Shown here: piece after piece, positions 25,568 to 33,664 of the stretch
Numbering within the stretch: the first letter of the stretch is position 1
Layout of the letters: each line of letters starts with the position of its first letter
Origin: an uncultured Clostridia bacterium
GTDB taxonomy: Bacteria > Bacillota > Clostridia > Christensenellales > UBA1242
Reading direction: 5' to 3'
Length of the DNA: 64,000 nt
Assembly: GCA_934746515.1 (NCBI GenBank)
Contig: CAKVFH010000006.1
Location: 1-64,000 of the forward strand
Program-made: the position numbers and the translations under genes
The notes under the pieces: model-generated
What the model was told of the DNA's origin: nothing
The model's input: only the letters and a program-made list of their open reading frames with translations
Databases searched by the model: none

Positions 25568-25945
25568 ATGGAAAAATTGATTGATAATGTTTTTGAAGAA
25601 GATGACATTTTTTCAGAAGGCGATTATAAACTTGTGTTTACATCAGTCAAGCGTGGCTATGAAGGTGAAGTTTTGGAAGCTGCAAAACTTGAAGGACATT
25701 CTGGTGCTATTGTTATGCAAGCCAAAGCTGTTGAGAAGGTTAGAAAAAGATTTTTCGGTTTTAGTGTTGATCCTGAAAGTTCGGTTGTTATGATGATTGT
25801 TAAATCTGAACTTGTTGTGCCTGTTATTAAGTCAATTTATAGTGTTGTTGACTTTAAATCTGAAGCAAGGGGAATGCTGTTCGTTCTTCCTGTTTCAATG
25901 GTTTGTGGGCTTGATGAAACCTATGATAACATTGATATTTCATAA
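25568..25945 (+). CDS. PII-superfamily (GlnB-like) regulatory protein, second copy
   Basis: 125 residues. The first strand-helix unit reads KLVFTSVKRGYEGEVLEAAKLEG, followed by HSGAIVMQAKAV and a PII-like B-loop/strand EARGMLFVLPVSMVCG. Diverged from the gene 9 bases upstream, so the pair may form a hetero-oligomer or have split functions. GGAGAGAGT precedes the ATG. Last gene of the operon, with a strong terminator after it. Confidence 0.75.
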   Translation: MEKLIDNVFEEDDIFSEGDYKLVFTSVKRGYEGEVLEAAKLEGHSGAIVMQAKAVEKVRKRFFGFSVDPESSVVMMIVKSELVVPVIKSIYSVVDFKSEARGMLFVLPVSMVCGLDETYDNIDIS

Positions 25946-25964
25946 ATTTTATAAAAATAAAAAC

Positions 25965-26009
25965 GGACTGAAATAAGAATTTTAATTTCTTGTTTCAGTC
26001 CATTTTTTT
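25965..26009. terminator. Bidirectional terminator between the PII operon and murG
   Basis: GGACTGAAA (25965-25973) pairs with TTTCAGTCC (25993-26001); the stem extends inward through TAAGAA/TTCTTG. T-rich on both strands, as expected for convergent genes. Confidence 0.9.
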
Positions 26010-26025
26010 GTTTTATTTTGGCAGA

Positions 26026-27090
26026 TTATTTTTTGGTTTTGCACTCGTTAATTACATCAATAATTCTTTGTGTGCCGTCAGTGAAATTTTGTTTTTTTAT
26101 CGCTAAAATGATGTCTTTTGCCTGTTTTTCGATAAAATTTAACTCATTTTGCAGTTTTTCTGAAGAAAGTTCATCTTGAAAAATCACTCTGCAGACGCCC
26201 AGATTTTGCAAATATTTTGCATTGTCAATTTGGTCGCCACGAGAAATTCCTTTTGGAAGCGGAATGAATATTGTTGGGATTTCGTTTGATAAAAGTTCCA
26301 TGATTGTGTTTGCACCTGCTCTTGAAATTGCAATGTCAGTGACTTTGAAAAGTGTCCACATATCGTTTGAAAATTCAATTTGCTTGTAGTCTTTATCTTT
26401 AATGTTTTTGTTTAAATTGTTCCTGCCAACCAGATGAATAACATAATATTTTTTTGTTAAATGTTTTACATTTTTAAAAATAAAATCGTTGATTGCTTTA
26501 GCGCCCAAACTTCCACCAGTGATTAAAAGGATAGGTTTGTCGGTTTTGATTTTCAGTTTTTCTTTGGCTTGAGATTTTGTCATTTCAGATTTTGGAAGTG
26601 GCATTCCGGTGCAGATGAATTTGTTTTTATTTTTTTCTGCGGTCACTTCAAAATTGGTGCAAATTTTTGTGGCATATTTTGTTGCGACTTTGTTTGCAAG
26701 CCCCATTGAAATATCACTCTCGTGACTGACAACTGGAATTTTTAGTTTGCTTGCTGCAATCACGACTGGCAAACTTACATATCCGCCTTTAGAAAAAACT
26801 ATGCTTGGTTTTGTTTCTTTCAAAATTTTCTTTGCTTCACAAATTGATTTTGAAAGTTTGAACGGAAGCAAGATATTTTTAAAAATGTTTTTCCTTGCAA
26901 ACTTGACGGCTGAAATTGATTTGTATTCAAAATCAGTTTGGCTTTGAATTAACTTTTTTTCGATGCCAGTTTCAGTTCCAATATAAACTATTTTATCAAA
27001 GTATTTTTTTAACTCTTTTGCTAGGTTTATGTTAGGGCAAACATGTCCAGCTGTGCCGCCACCTGTTAAAACAATTGTTTCATTATTCAT
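26026..27090 (-). CDS. murG: MurG, lipid II-forming GlcNAc transferase
   Basis: 354 residues, normal length. N-terminal GGGTAGHVCPNINLA loop, the HESD motif after PVVSH, and C-terminal GGSLGAKAIN and RAGANTIMEL nucleotide-sugar motifs of GT28. Adds GlcNAc from UDP-GlcNAc to lipid I at the inner membrane face. On the reverse strand, away from other mur genes. There is no ribosome binding site: the 14 bases before the ATG are AT-only except one C and one G, and TAAAAT (27097-27102, reverse) ends 6 bases before it, so the mRNA may be leaderless. Confidence 0.95.
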   Translation of the reverse strand: MNNETIVLTGGGTAGHVCPNINLAKELKKYFDKIVYIGTETGIEKKLIQSQTDFEYKSISAVKFARKNIFKNILLPFKLSKSICEAKKILKETKPSIVFSKGGYVSLPVVIAASKLKIPVVSHESDISMGLANKVATKYATKICTNFEVTAEKNKNKFICTGMPLPKSEMTKSQAKEKLKIKTDKPILLITGGSLGAKAINDFIFKNVKHLTKKYYVIHLVGRNNLNKNIKDKDYKQIEFSNDMWTLFKVTDIAISRAGANTIMELLSNEIPTIFIPLPKGISRGDQIDNAKYLQNLGVCRVIFQDELSSEKLQNELNFIEKQAKDIILAIKKQNFTDGTQRIIDVINECKTKK

Positions 27091-27170
27091 ACTATTATTT
27101 TATGTTAGTTATGCGTGTTTTAGTCCTTAAAATTTAACTTTTGCAAACGGCAAAGTATTGTGCGTTAAAA

Positions 27171-27199
27171 TTGACATTAAAATTTTTATATTATATAAT
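27171..27199 (+). promoter_or_regulatory. Full-consensus promoter of the metalloprotein gene
   Basis: TTGACA (27171-27176), exactly 17 bp, TATAAT (27194-27199): a perfect housekeeping promoter, with AGGAG and ATG following at 27206 and 27218. Confidence 0.92.
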
Positions 27200-27217
27200 T
27201 GAATTAGGAGAAATAAT

Positions 27218-28771
27218 ATGGCACAAACAAATGAAGGTTTGAAAAAACTTAATGAAGAATATAATAATTCGGGGAATGTTCCAGCTGGTGGATTTTCGAA
27301 AGATGATTTGAAGAACCATGCAAAAGTTAAGGCTGCAATGAACATTATAAATCAAGCACAAAAAGATGTTCAAAAGAAAGCTGCTACGCTTTTTGATAAT
27401 TCGGAGATAAGTTTTAAAATCACATCAAGCGACAACAAAAGTCTTTCAGATGATGTTGTTAATGCTATGAATTTCAATTTTTCTGGTGAAGGCGAAAAAC
27501 AAAATCTTGAAGTTGCGATAAATTTCAATCTTTCAAAACTTTGCACTTATTCGCCAGATGTTGTTTATGCGGTTGCATATAAAACCATGTATGATGGGCT
27601 TTTGAAGAAAAGAGAAGCTCTTTCTGGTGACAAAACTTTCAAGTTCGGTAAAGAAGCAGAACTTGAAGACGGTCAGCCAATGGTTAATGATGCGAACTTT
27701 GACCGTGATGGTAATTATGTTGAGCCAAAGCACCCAATTTTAGATTTTATTAAAAAAATCATTTATAAAATTTTGGGTGTCAGTGAAGTTGATAGCACTG
27801 CTTGTGCAAAACAGATTGAAGAAAACTTTGTGCAAAATGGAATTCAACCAGAAGAGTTGTTTGAAAATCCAAATGGTTCAGACCTACTTGTTGAGCGTTA
27901 TGGAAAACTTGTTAAACAAGGTTATGATCAACAATCAACGGCTCTTTTGAGTGCGATAAGCAAAGATGAATTTAATGCGGTTAAAAACCAAGACGATGCA
28001 AAGGTTAGAGCATTTTGTGAAAAGTATGCGCGAGTTGTTTTGGCAACAAATGGCGTTAGTGAAAATGAAGTAAAAATCACATTTAATAATCAAGGTTCAA
28101 TGGGTGAATATTTGGACTATGGTGGTATGAACCAAGTTGTTAATATAAACCTTCAAGAAGTAAAAAGAATGAACAATCCTGCTGAAGTTATCATGACACT
28201 TTCGCACGAACTTACGCACGCAATTGATTCAACAAGCAACAAACGCGAAGGTAAAACCGTTGGAGCAAAAGGCTATGGACTTACCGATAATCTTGTTGGC
28301 GATATGAGAAAAGGCATTCAAAGTGCTTCAGATGAAAACCCAGAAGTTTATGCGTTTGTGATAAAACTGCAAGAAATATGTTATAGAGTTAATCCTAACG
28401 AAAGAAGCGCTAGATATGGTGAGCTTACGGCGATTAAATTTATGCAGGAAATGAACACAGACAAAACAATGCAAGCATATATTGAAAAATCTATTGATAG
28501 CTATAAAAGATACCAAAGCAAAGTGCTAGACAGTATTTCGCAAATTGCATCTATTCAAAATGAATACGAAGCAATCAAGCCACTTATTTCAAAGAATTCA
28601 ACAAATAAAATGATTGAAGAAAGACTTGAGTACATCTCTAGTTTAAATCAAAGGGGAATGCTTGACCCAGAACAAGAAAGACGAGCTATTGAAATTGCTC
28701 TTAATTTGAAAAATAAGCAGGCGCAAACAGGTTTGGAAATGGAGTCAGTTGAAAGATCTGCTGGTGAATAG
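27218..28771 (+). CDS. Putative cytosolic zinc metallopeptidase (HExxH)
   Basis: 517 residues, family not recognised. A zincin motif HELTHAID is at residues 330-337, preceded by the hydrophobic helix AEVIMTLS. A downstream RYGELTAIKF segment (~404-413) could supply a Glu third ligand, as in gluzincins. There is no signal peptide or clear membrane span; the N-terminus is charged and the last ~100 residues are helical. Read from a perfect promoter and flanked by terminators, it is a strongly expressed single-gene unit between murG and gyrB. Peptidase activity is inferred from the motif alone. Confidence 0.72.
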   Translation: MAQTNEGLKKLNEEYNNSGNVPAGGFSKDDLKNHAKVKAAMNIINQAQKDVQKKAATLFDNSEISFKITSSDNKSLSDDVVNAMNFNFSGEGEKQNLEVAINFNLSKLCTYSPDVVYAVAYKTMYDGLLKKREALSGDKTFKFGKEAELEDGQPMVNDANFDRDGNYVEPKHPILDFIKKIIYKILGVSEVDSTACAKQIEENFVQNGIQPEELFENPNGSDLLVERYGKLVKQGYDQQSTALLSAISKDEFNAVKNQDDAKVRAFCEKYARVVLATNGVSENEVKITFNNQGSMGEYLDYGGMNQVVNINLQEVKRMNNPAEVIMTLSHELTHAIDSTSNKREGKTVGAKGYGLTDNLVGDMRKGIQSASDENPEVYAFVIKLQEICYRVNPNERSARYGELTAIKFMQEMNTDKTMQAYIEKSIDSYKRYQSKVLDSISQIASIQNEYEAIKPLISKNSTNKMIEERLEYISSLNQRGMLDPEQERRAIEIALNLKNKQAQTGLEMESVERSAGE

Positions 28772-28852
28772 AACTTATCAATTGAAATTATAATGCTTTA
28801 TGAGTTTATAAAACTGATTTATAAAGTGCTAATTTTAAATTTTTAATAAAAG

Positions 28853-28883
28853 ACAGGTTTTTTTGAAAAAGCCTGTTTTTTTT
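28853..28883 (+). terminator. Terminator after the metalloprotein gene
   Basis: ACAGG (28853-28857) with adjacent T-run pairs with AAAAAGCCTGT, followed by seven or more T residues. Confidence 0.85.
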
Positions 28884-28936
28884 GGTGTGAAATTGCAAAA
28901 AATCAAACATTATAATGGTTTTTGCTGATTTTTTGT

Positions 28937-28966
28937 TTGCAAAAATTTAATTTTTGTTGTTATAAT
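28937..28966 (+). promoter_or_regulatory. Promoter of gyrB-gyrA
   Basis: TTGCAA (28937-28942), 18-bp spacer, TATAAT (28961-28966), with AAGGAG at 28984-28989. Confidence 0.6.
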
Positions 28967-28993
28967 TGACATGTTAGATAAAAAAGGAGAAGT

Positions 28994-31012
28994 ATGATGA
29001 CTGAAAGCAAAGTTAAAACTGATAGCTCTGAATTAAAGAAAAGTGCATCGAAAAAATCGTATGATGCAAAAGATATTCAAATTTTGGAAGGTCTTGATGC
29101 GGTGCGTTTAAGACCTGGTATGTATATTGGAACGACTGGCATAAAAGGTCTTCACCACTTGGTTTGGGAAATTGTTGACAATGCTGTTGATGAAGCTGCA
29201 AACGGATATTGCGACAGAATTATCGTTATTTTAAACAAAGATGGTTCAATTTCTGTTGAAGATAACGGAAGGGGTATTCCTGTTGCGATGCATCCAGTGA
29301 AGAAAGTTTCAGCTGCTGAAGTTGTTTTTACAGAACTTCATGCGGGCGGAAAATTTAATAATGACAACTATGCTTTTTCTGGTGGCTTGCATGGTGTTGG
29401 TGCTTCAGTTGTAAATGCACTTTCTCGTTGGCTTAAACTTGAGATTTGTCGTGACGGCAAAAAATATATACAAGAATATGAAAGCAAGGAAGATAGCCAT
29501 GGCAAAATTAAAGGTGGTGTGCCAAAGTATCCTTTGAAAGAAGTTGGTGTGAGTGTTGCTTCTGGAACAAAAGTTACATTTATGCCTGATGATCGAATTT
29601 TTGAGTCAATCGCATTTAATAAAGATACAATCAAAGAACATTTGGAAGAAGTTGCTTTCCTAAACAAAGGTCTTGAAATTGATTTTATTGTTGAAGCTGA
29701 AAACAGCTCTGATTCAAAATCATACTGCTTTAAATATGAAGGCGGTGTTATTGATTTTGTTAAATATATCAATGCTTCGAAAAATGTGTTGTATCCAGAT
29801 CCAATTTATATTTCGGGCGAGTGTGATGGAATTAAAGTTGAAATTGCTATGCAACATACGGACGGTTACACTGAAAATACTTTCTCGTATGTAAACAACA
29901 TTCAAACACCAGACGGCGGAACTCATGAAATTGGTTTCAGAAGTGGATTAACAAAGGTTTTGTCAGACCTTGCAACAAAAAATATTGCGAAAAATAAAAA
30001 TGCAGATCTTTTGGTTGGCGACGACTTTAGAGAAGGTTTGACAACTGTTATGCTTGTTAAAATGAAAACTGTTGAGTTTGAAGGACAGACAAAAACAAAA
30101 CTTGGAAATCCGCAAGCAAGACCAGCTGTTGAAAGCGTTGTTATAAATGGTCTTACAGAATATTTTTCAAATAAAAAGACAAGCAAGATTTTGACAAGCG
30201 TTCTTGAAAAAGCTATGGGGGCTGCAAAAGTTCGTGAAGCATCAAGGAAAGCAAAGGAAATTGCAAGACAGAAAAACTCAATTGAAAACTCAACTCTCAT
30301 TGGAAAACTTGCTTCTTGCACTGGTAAAAACTATGTGAATAATGAAATTTTCATTGTTGAAGGTGATTCGGCTGGCGGAAGTTGTAAGCAAGCTCGTGAT
30401 AGACATTTCCAAGCAATTTTGCCACTTAGGGGAAAACCACTAAATGTTGAAAAGAAACGCATTGATCAAGTTTTGATGAATGAAGAATTCAGAACTTTGA
30501 TTTCAGCACTTGGTGCAGGAATTGGTGAAGAATTTGATGTTGATGCAATCAAATATAACAAAGTTATCATCTTGGCAGATGCTGACCAAGATGGTTTCCA
30601 TATTAGAAGCATTCTCTTGACATTCTTCTTTAGATACATGAAAAAACTTATCACAAACGGACATGTATTTATTGGACTTCCACCACTTTACAGAATTTCT
30701 AAAAAGGATAAGATTGAATATGTTTATTCAGATGCAGAACTTCCTGAAGCAATAAAGAGAGTGGGAAAAGGTTACAAACTTCAAAGATATAAAGGTCTTG
30801 GTGAAATGGATAAAGACCAGTTGTGGGATACAACCATGGATCCAACACAAAGAACTCTTATTCAGGTTACGATTGAAGATGCTGCTGAAGCTGAAAAAAT
30901 CATATCTACTTGGATGGGTGATAATGTTGAAAATAGAAAAGACTACATTGCAGAACATGCAAACTTTTCAAGAGTAGATTCACTTTCAGAATTTATTACA
31001 AAGAAAAAATAA
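28994..31012 (+). CDS. gyrB: Type IIA topoisomerase subunit B (gyrase B)
   Basis: 672 residues. GHKL ATPase with EIVDNAVDEA, the ATP-lid GLHGVGASVVNALS, then transducer and TOPRIM with EGDSAGGS and DADQDGFHIRSILLTFF. The first two codons are both ATG; 28997 is better spaced from AAGGAG than 28994. Forms the A2B2 topoisomerase with the next gene. GyrB rather than ParE is inferred from the absence of another pair in view and the family-typical DGFHIR; ParE is possible. Confidence 0.88.
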   Translation: MMTESKVKTDSSELKKSASKKSYDAKDIQILEGLDAVRLRPGMYIGTTGIKGLHHLVWEIVDNAVDEAANGYCDRIIVILNKDGSISVEDNGRGIPVAMHPVKKVSAAEVVFTELHAGGKFNNDNYAFSGGLHGVGASVVNALSRWLKLEICRDGKKYIQEYESKEDSHGKIKGGVPKYPLKEVGVSVASGTKVTFMPDDRIFESIAFNKDTIKEHLEEVAFLNKGLEIDFIVEAENSSDSKSYCFKYEGGVIDFVKYINASKNVLYPDPIYISGECDGIKVEIAMQHTDGYTENTFSYVNNIQTPDGGTHEIGFRSGLTKVLSDLATKNIAKNKNADLLVGDDFREGLTTVMLVKMKTVEFEGQTKTKLGNPQARPAVESVVINGLTEYFSNKKTSKILTSVLEKAMGAAKVREASRKAKEIARQKNSIENSTLIGKLASCTGKNYVNNEIFIVEGDSAGGSCKQARDRHFQAILPLRGKPLNVEKKRIDQVLMNEEFRTLISALGAGIGEEFDVDAIKYNKVIILADADQDGFHIRSILLTFFFRYMKKLITNGHVFIGLPPLYRISKKDKIEYVYSDAELPEAIKRVGKGYKLQRYKGLGEMDKDQLWDTTMDPTQRTLIQVTIEDAAEAEKIISTWMGDNVENRKDYIAEHANFSRVDSLSEFITKKK

Positions 31013-31025
31013 GGAGCGATAAAAA

Positions 31026-33551
31026 ATGAGCGACGAAGAAGAAATCAAAACACCAGAAATTCCTATCGAAAATGTTGAAGCGGAAGCAGAAGATGAAGCA
31101 AATGTTATTGATGGTTCTGGCTTTGGAAAAAGTGTTATTCAAAAAGATATTGATGTTGTTATGAGCGAATCAATGATTCCATATTCAGAGCATGTCATTT
31201 TGGAGAGAGCTCTTCCAAGGGTTGAAGATGGATTAAAACCTGTTCAAAGAAGAATTTTATATACTCTTCATGAACTCGACATCACACCTGACAAAGACTA
31301 CAAAAAAAGTGCGAGAATTGTCGGTGAATGTTTGGGTAAATTCCACCCACATGGTGACACATCAGTTTATGATGCAATGGTTCGTATGGCTCAAGACTTT
31401 AACATGCGTGAAGTTTTGGTTGATGGACATGGAAACTATGGTTCAGTTGATGGCGATGGCGCAGCTGCTATGCGTTACACAGAAGCCAGAATGGCTCCAC
31501 TTGCGCTTGAAGTTTTAAAAGATCTTGATAAAAACACAGTTGACTGGACTCTAAACTTTGATGACACACTTCAAGAACCAGTAACTCTTCCTTGTCGTTT
31601 TCCTAATATTTTGGTAAATGGCGCCAATGGTATTGCTATTGGACTTGCAACAAACATTCCAACACACAATCTTGGTGAAGTTATTTCAGGTGCGGTTGCG
31701 ATGATTGATAATCGTGATATTACACTTGATGAAATGATGAAAATTATTCCTGGCCCAGATTTTCCAACAGGTGGTTATATTATTGGTGGTGATGAACTTA
31801 AAAATGCTTATGAAACAGGAAAAGGCAAGATTATTATTAGAGCAAAAGTTCATATTGAAGGGAAACCAGGTGAAAAACAAAACATTGTTATAACAGAGCT
31901 TCCATATCAAGTAAACAAAGCAAGGCTTTTGCAAAGAATCTTGGAAGTTCGTGATAGCAAAAAATATGACTTGTCATGTATTACAGAAATTTTAGATGAA
32001 TCAGACAGATCTGGTATGCGTGCTGTTGTTCGCTTGAAGAAAGATTCAGATGTAAACAAGGTCCTTGATATATTATTCAAAGAAACAGACATGCAAATTT
32101 CTTATGGTATAAACATGGTTGCAATTGCTGACGGCAGACCACAACTCATGGGTATTTTGGACATAATGTCATATTACATCAATTATCAAAGAGATGTTAT
32201 TTACAGAAGAACTAAATTTGAACTTGACATTGCAAAAGAAAGAGAACATATTTTGCTTGGACTTATTGTTGCGGTTCGAAACATTGATGAAGTTGTTAAG
32301 ATTATAAAAACTTCAGAAGACACCAGCGAAGCTAAACGCAGACTTATGGAAAGATTTGATCTTTCTGACAGACAAGCTCAAGCTATTCTTGATATGCGTC
32401 TTGCAAGACTCACATCTCTTGAAATTTACAAACTTGAACAAGAATTAAAAGAAGTTCAAGAGCTTATCGCAAGGCTTACTGCAATCATCAATTCAAGACA
32501 GCTTCAATTTGATATTATCAAATCTGAAATGCTTGAAATTAAAAAGAAATATAAAAATCCAAGAAAGAGTATTGTTATTGATAATGTTGATAATTTCGAG
32601 GTTGCCGACACTGACTCGTTGTCGCAAAAATCAAATCAACACATTGTGGTTTCACTTTCTGCAAATGGATTTATCAAAGCAATGCTTCCATCAACAGTTT
32701 CTGGCTCAAGCAAAGTTTGGACAGACAAGTCAAGGCTGGCTGAAGCACACACAGAGCTTTTGAAAACTAATTCAAACAGCAATATTTTGGTTTTCACCAA
32801 TATTGGTAATGTGTTTAAAGTTGATGCAAATGGTTTGGCACTTTCAAAATGGAAAGAAAAAGGTGTTGAATTTGCAAAACTTGTTCGTGGTGAAAAACCA
32901 AATGAAAAACCTGTTGCTATTATTCAAGAGAATCCAGAAGACACAACAACAAATCTTTTGTTCTTTACAAAAGAAGGTATGGTTAAAAAGACAGCACTTT
33001 CAGAATATTCTTTGGCTAAAGCTTCATATCAAGCAATTAAACTTAAAGATACGGATGAGCTTATTTCTGTTGAGATTGACAAGCCTGACACAACAATTTT
33101 GTTTATTACTCAAAATGGTATTGGTTTAAATGCTGACAAATCGGATATTCCTGTTCAGGGAAGGATCTCTGGCGGTGTTAAGGGTATTGCACTTGGTGAT
33201 GATGACTTGGTCGTTTCAGCAAATCAAGTTGTTGCTGGTCAAAATGTGTGTCTCGTTTCAAACAAAGCTTATGCAAAACAAATCAATACTTCAGAAATTG
33301 ATGTTATGGCAAGATATAGAAAAGGTGTCAAAGTCTTTGATTTGAAAGGCGACAATTCAAGTGGAACAAAAGTTGTATGTTCTGGTGTGTTTGGCGAAGA
33401 AGATGATGTTGTCATTCAAACAGAATTTGAAGAATATTCAGCAATTTCGGTTAAATCTATTGCTGAAGACACAAGGTCAAGCAAAGGTAAGTCACTTTCA
33501 GTTGAAAATAATAAGAATATTATTTTTGCGGTCATTAGAAAAAATAACTAA
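31026..33551 (+). CDS. gyrA: Type IIA topoisomerase subunit A (gyrase A-like)
   Basis: 841 residues with an acidic extension of ~38 residues before the usual start. The winged-helix core has GKFHPHGDTSVYDAMVRMAQ (quinolone-determining region; Thr at the E. coli Ser83 position) and the active-site tyrosine in AMRYTEAR (Tyr151). The C-terminal beta-pinwheel has the common GRISGGVKGI repeat, but the heptad GyrA box (QRRGGKG-like), needed for DNA wrapping, is not clearly present; the nearest is ARYRKGVKVF. Thirteen bases after gyrB. Confidence 0.88.
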   Translation: MSDEEEIKTPEIPIENVEAEAEDEANVIDGSGFGKSVIQKDIDVVMSESMIPYSEHVILERALPRVEDGLKPVQRRILYTLHELDITPDKDYKKSARIVGECLGKFHPHGDTSVYDAMVRMAQDFNMREVLVDGHGNYGSVDGDGAAAMRYTEARMAPLALEVLKDLDKNTVDWTLNFDDTLQEPVTLPCRFPNILVNGANGIAIGLATNIPTHNLGEVISGAVAMIDNRDITLDEMMKIIPGPDFPTGGYIIGGDELKNAYETGKGKIIIRAKVHIEGKPGEKQNIVITELPYQVNKARLLQRILEVRDSKKYDLSCITEILDESDRSGMRAVVRLKKDSDVNKVLDILFKETDMQISYGINMVAIADGRPQLMGILDIMSYYINYQRDVIYRRTKFELDIAKEREHILLGLIVAVRNIDEVVKIIKTSEDTSEAKRRLMERFDLSDRQAQAILDMRLARLTSLEIYKLEQELKEVQELIARLTAIINSRQLQFDIIKSEMLEIKKKYKNPRKSIVIDNVDNFEVADTDSLSQKSNQHIVVSLSANGFIKAMLPSTVSGSSKVWTDKSRLAEAHTELLKTNSNSNILVFTNIGNVFKVDANGLALSKWKEKGVEFAKLVRGEKPNEKPVAIIQENPEDTTTNLLFFTKEGMVKKTALSEYSLAKASYQAIKLKDTDELISVEIDKPDTTILFITQNGIGLNADKSDIPVQGRISGGVKGIALGDDDLVVSANQVVAGQNVCLVSNKAYAKQINTSEIDVMARYRKGVKVFDLKGDNSSGTKVVCSGVFGEEDDVVIQTEFEEYSAISVKSIAEDTRSSKGKSLSVENNKNIIFAVIRKNN

Positions 33552-33556
33552 AAAAG

Positions 33557-33585
33557 TCTCTAGGGGTTTCCTAGAGATTTTTTTT
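33557..33585 (+). terminator. Terminator after gyrA
   Basis: TCTCTAGG (33557-33564) pairs perfectly with CCTAGAGA (33570-33577), 5-nt loop, eight T residues. Confidence 0.92.
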
Positions 33586-33603
33586 GTATATATTGATTAT
33601 TAT

Positions 33604-33632
33604 TTGACCTATTTTTTTGGGTTTGATATAAT
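33604..33632 (+). promoter_or_regulatory. Strong promoter of the Ig-like membrane protein gene
   Basis: TTGACC (33604-33609), 17-bp spacer and TATAAT (33627-33632), with extended -10 TG at 33624-33625. Confidence 0.85.
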
Positions 33633-33664
33633 GATAATGTGTAAAAATGTATAAGGGGGTAAGA

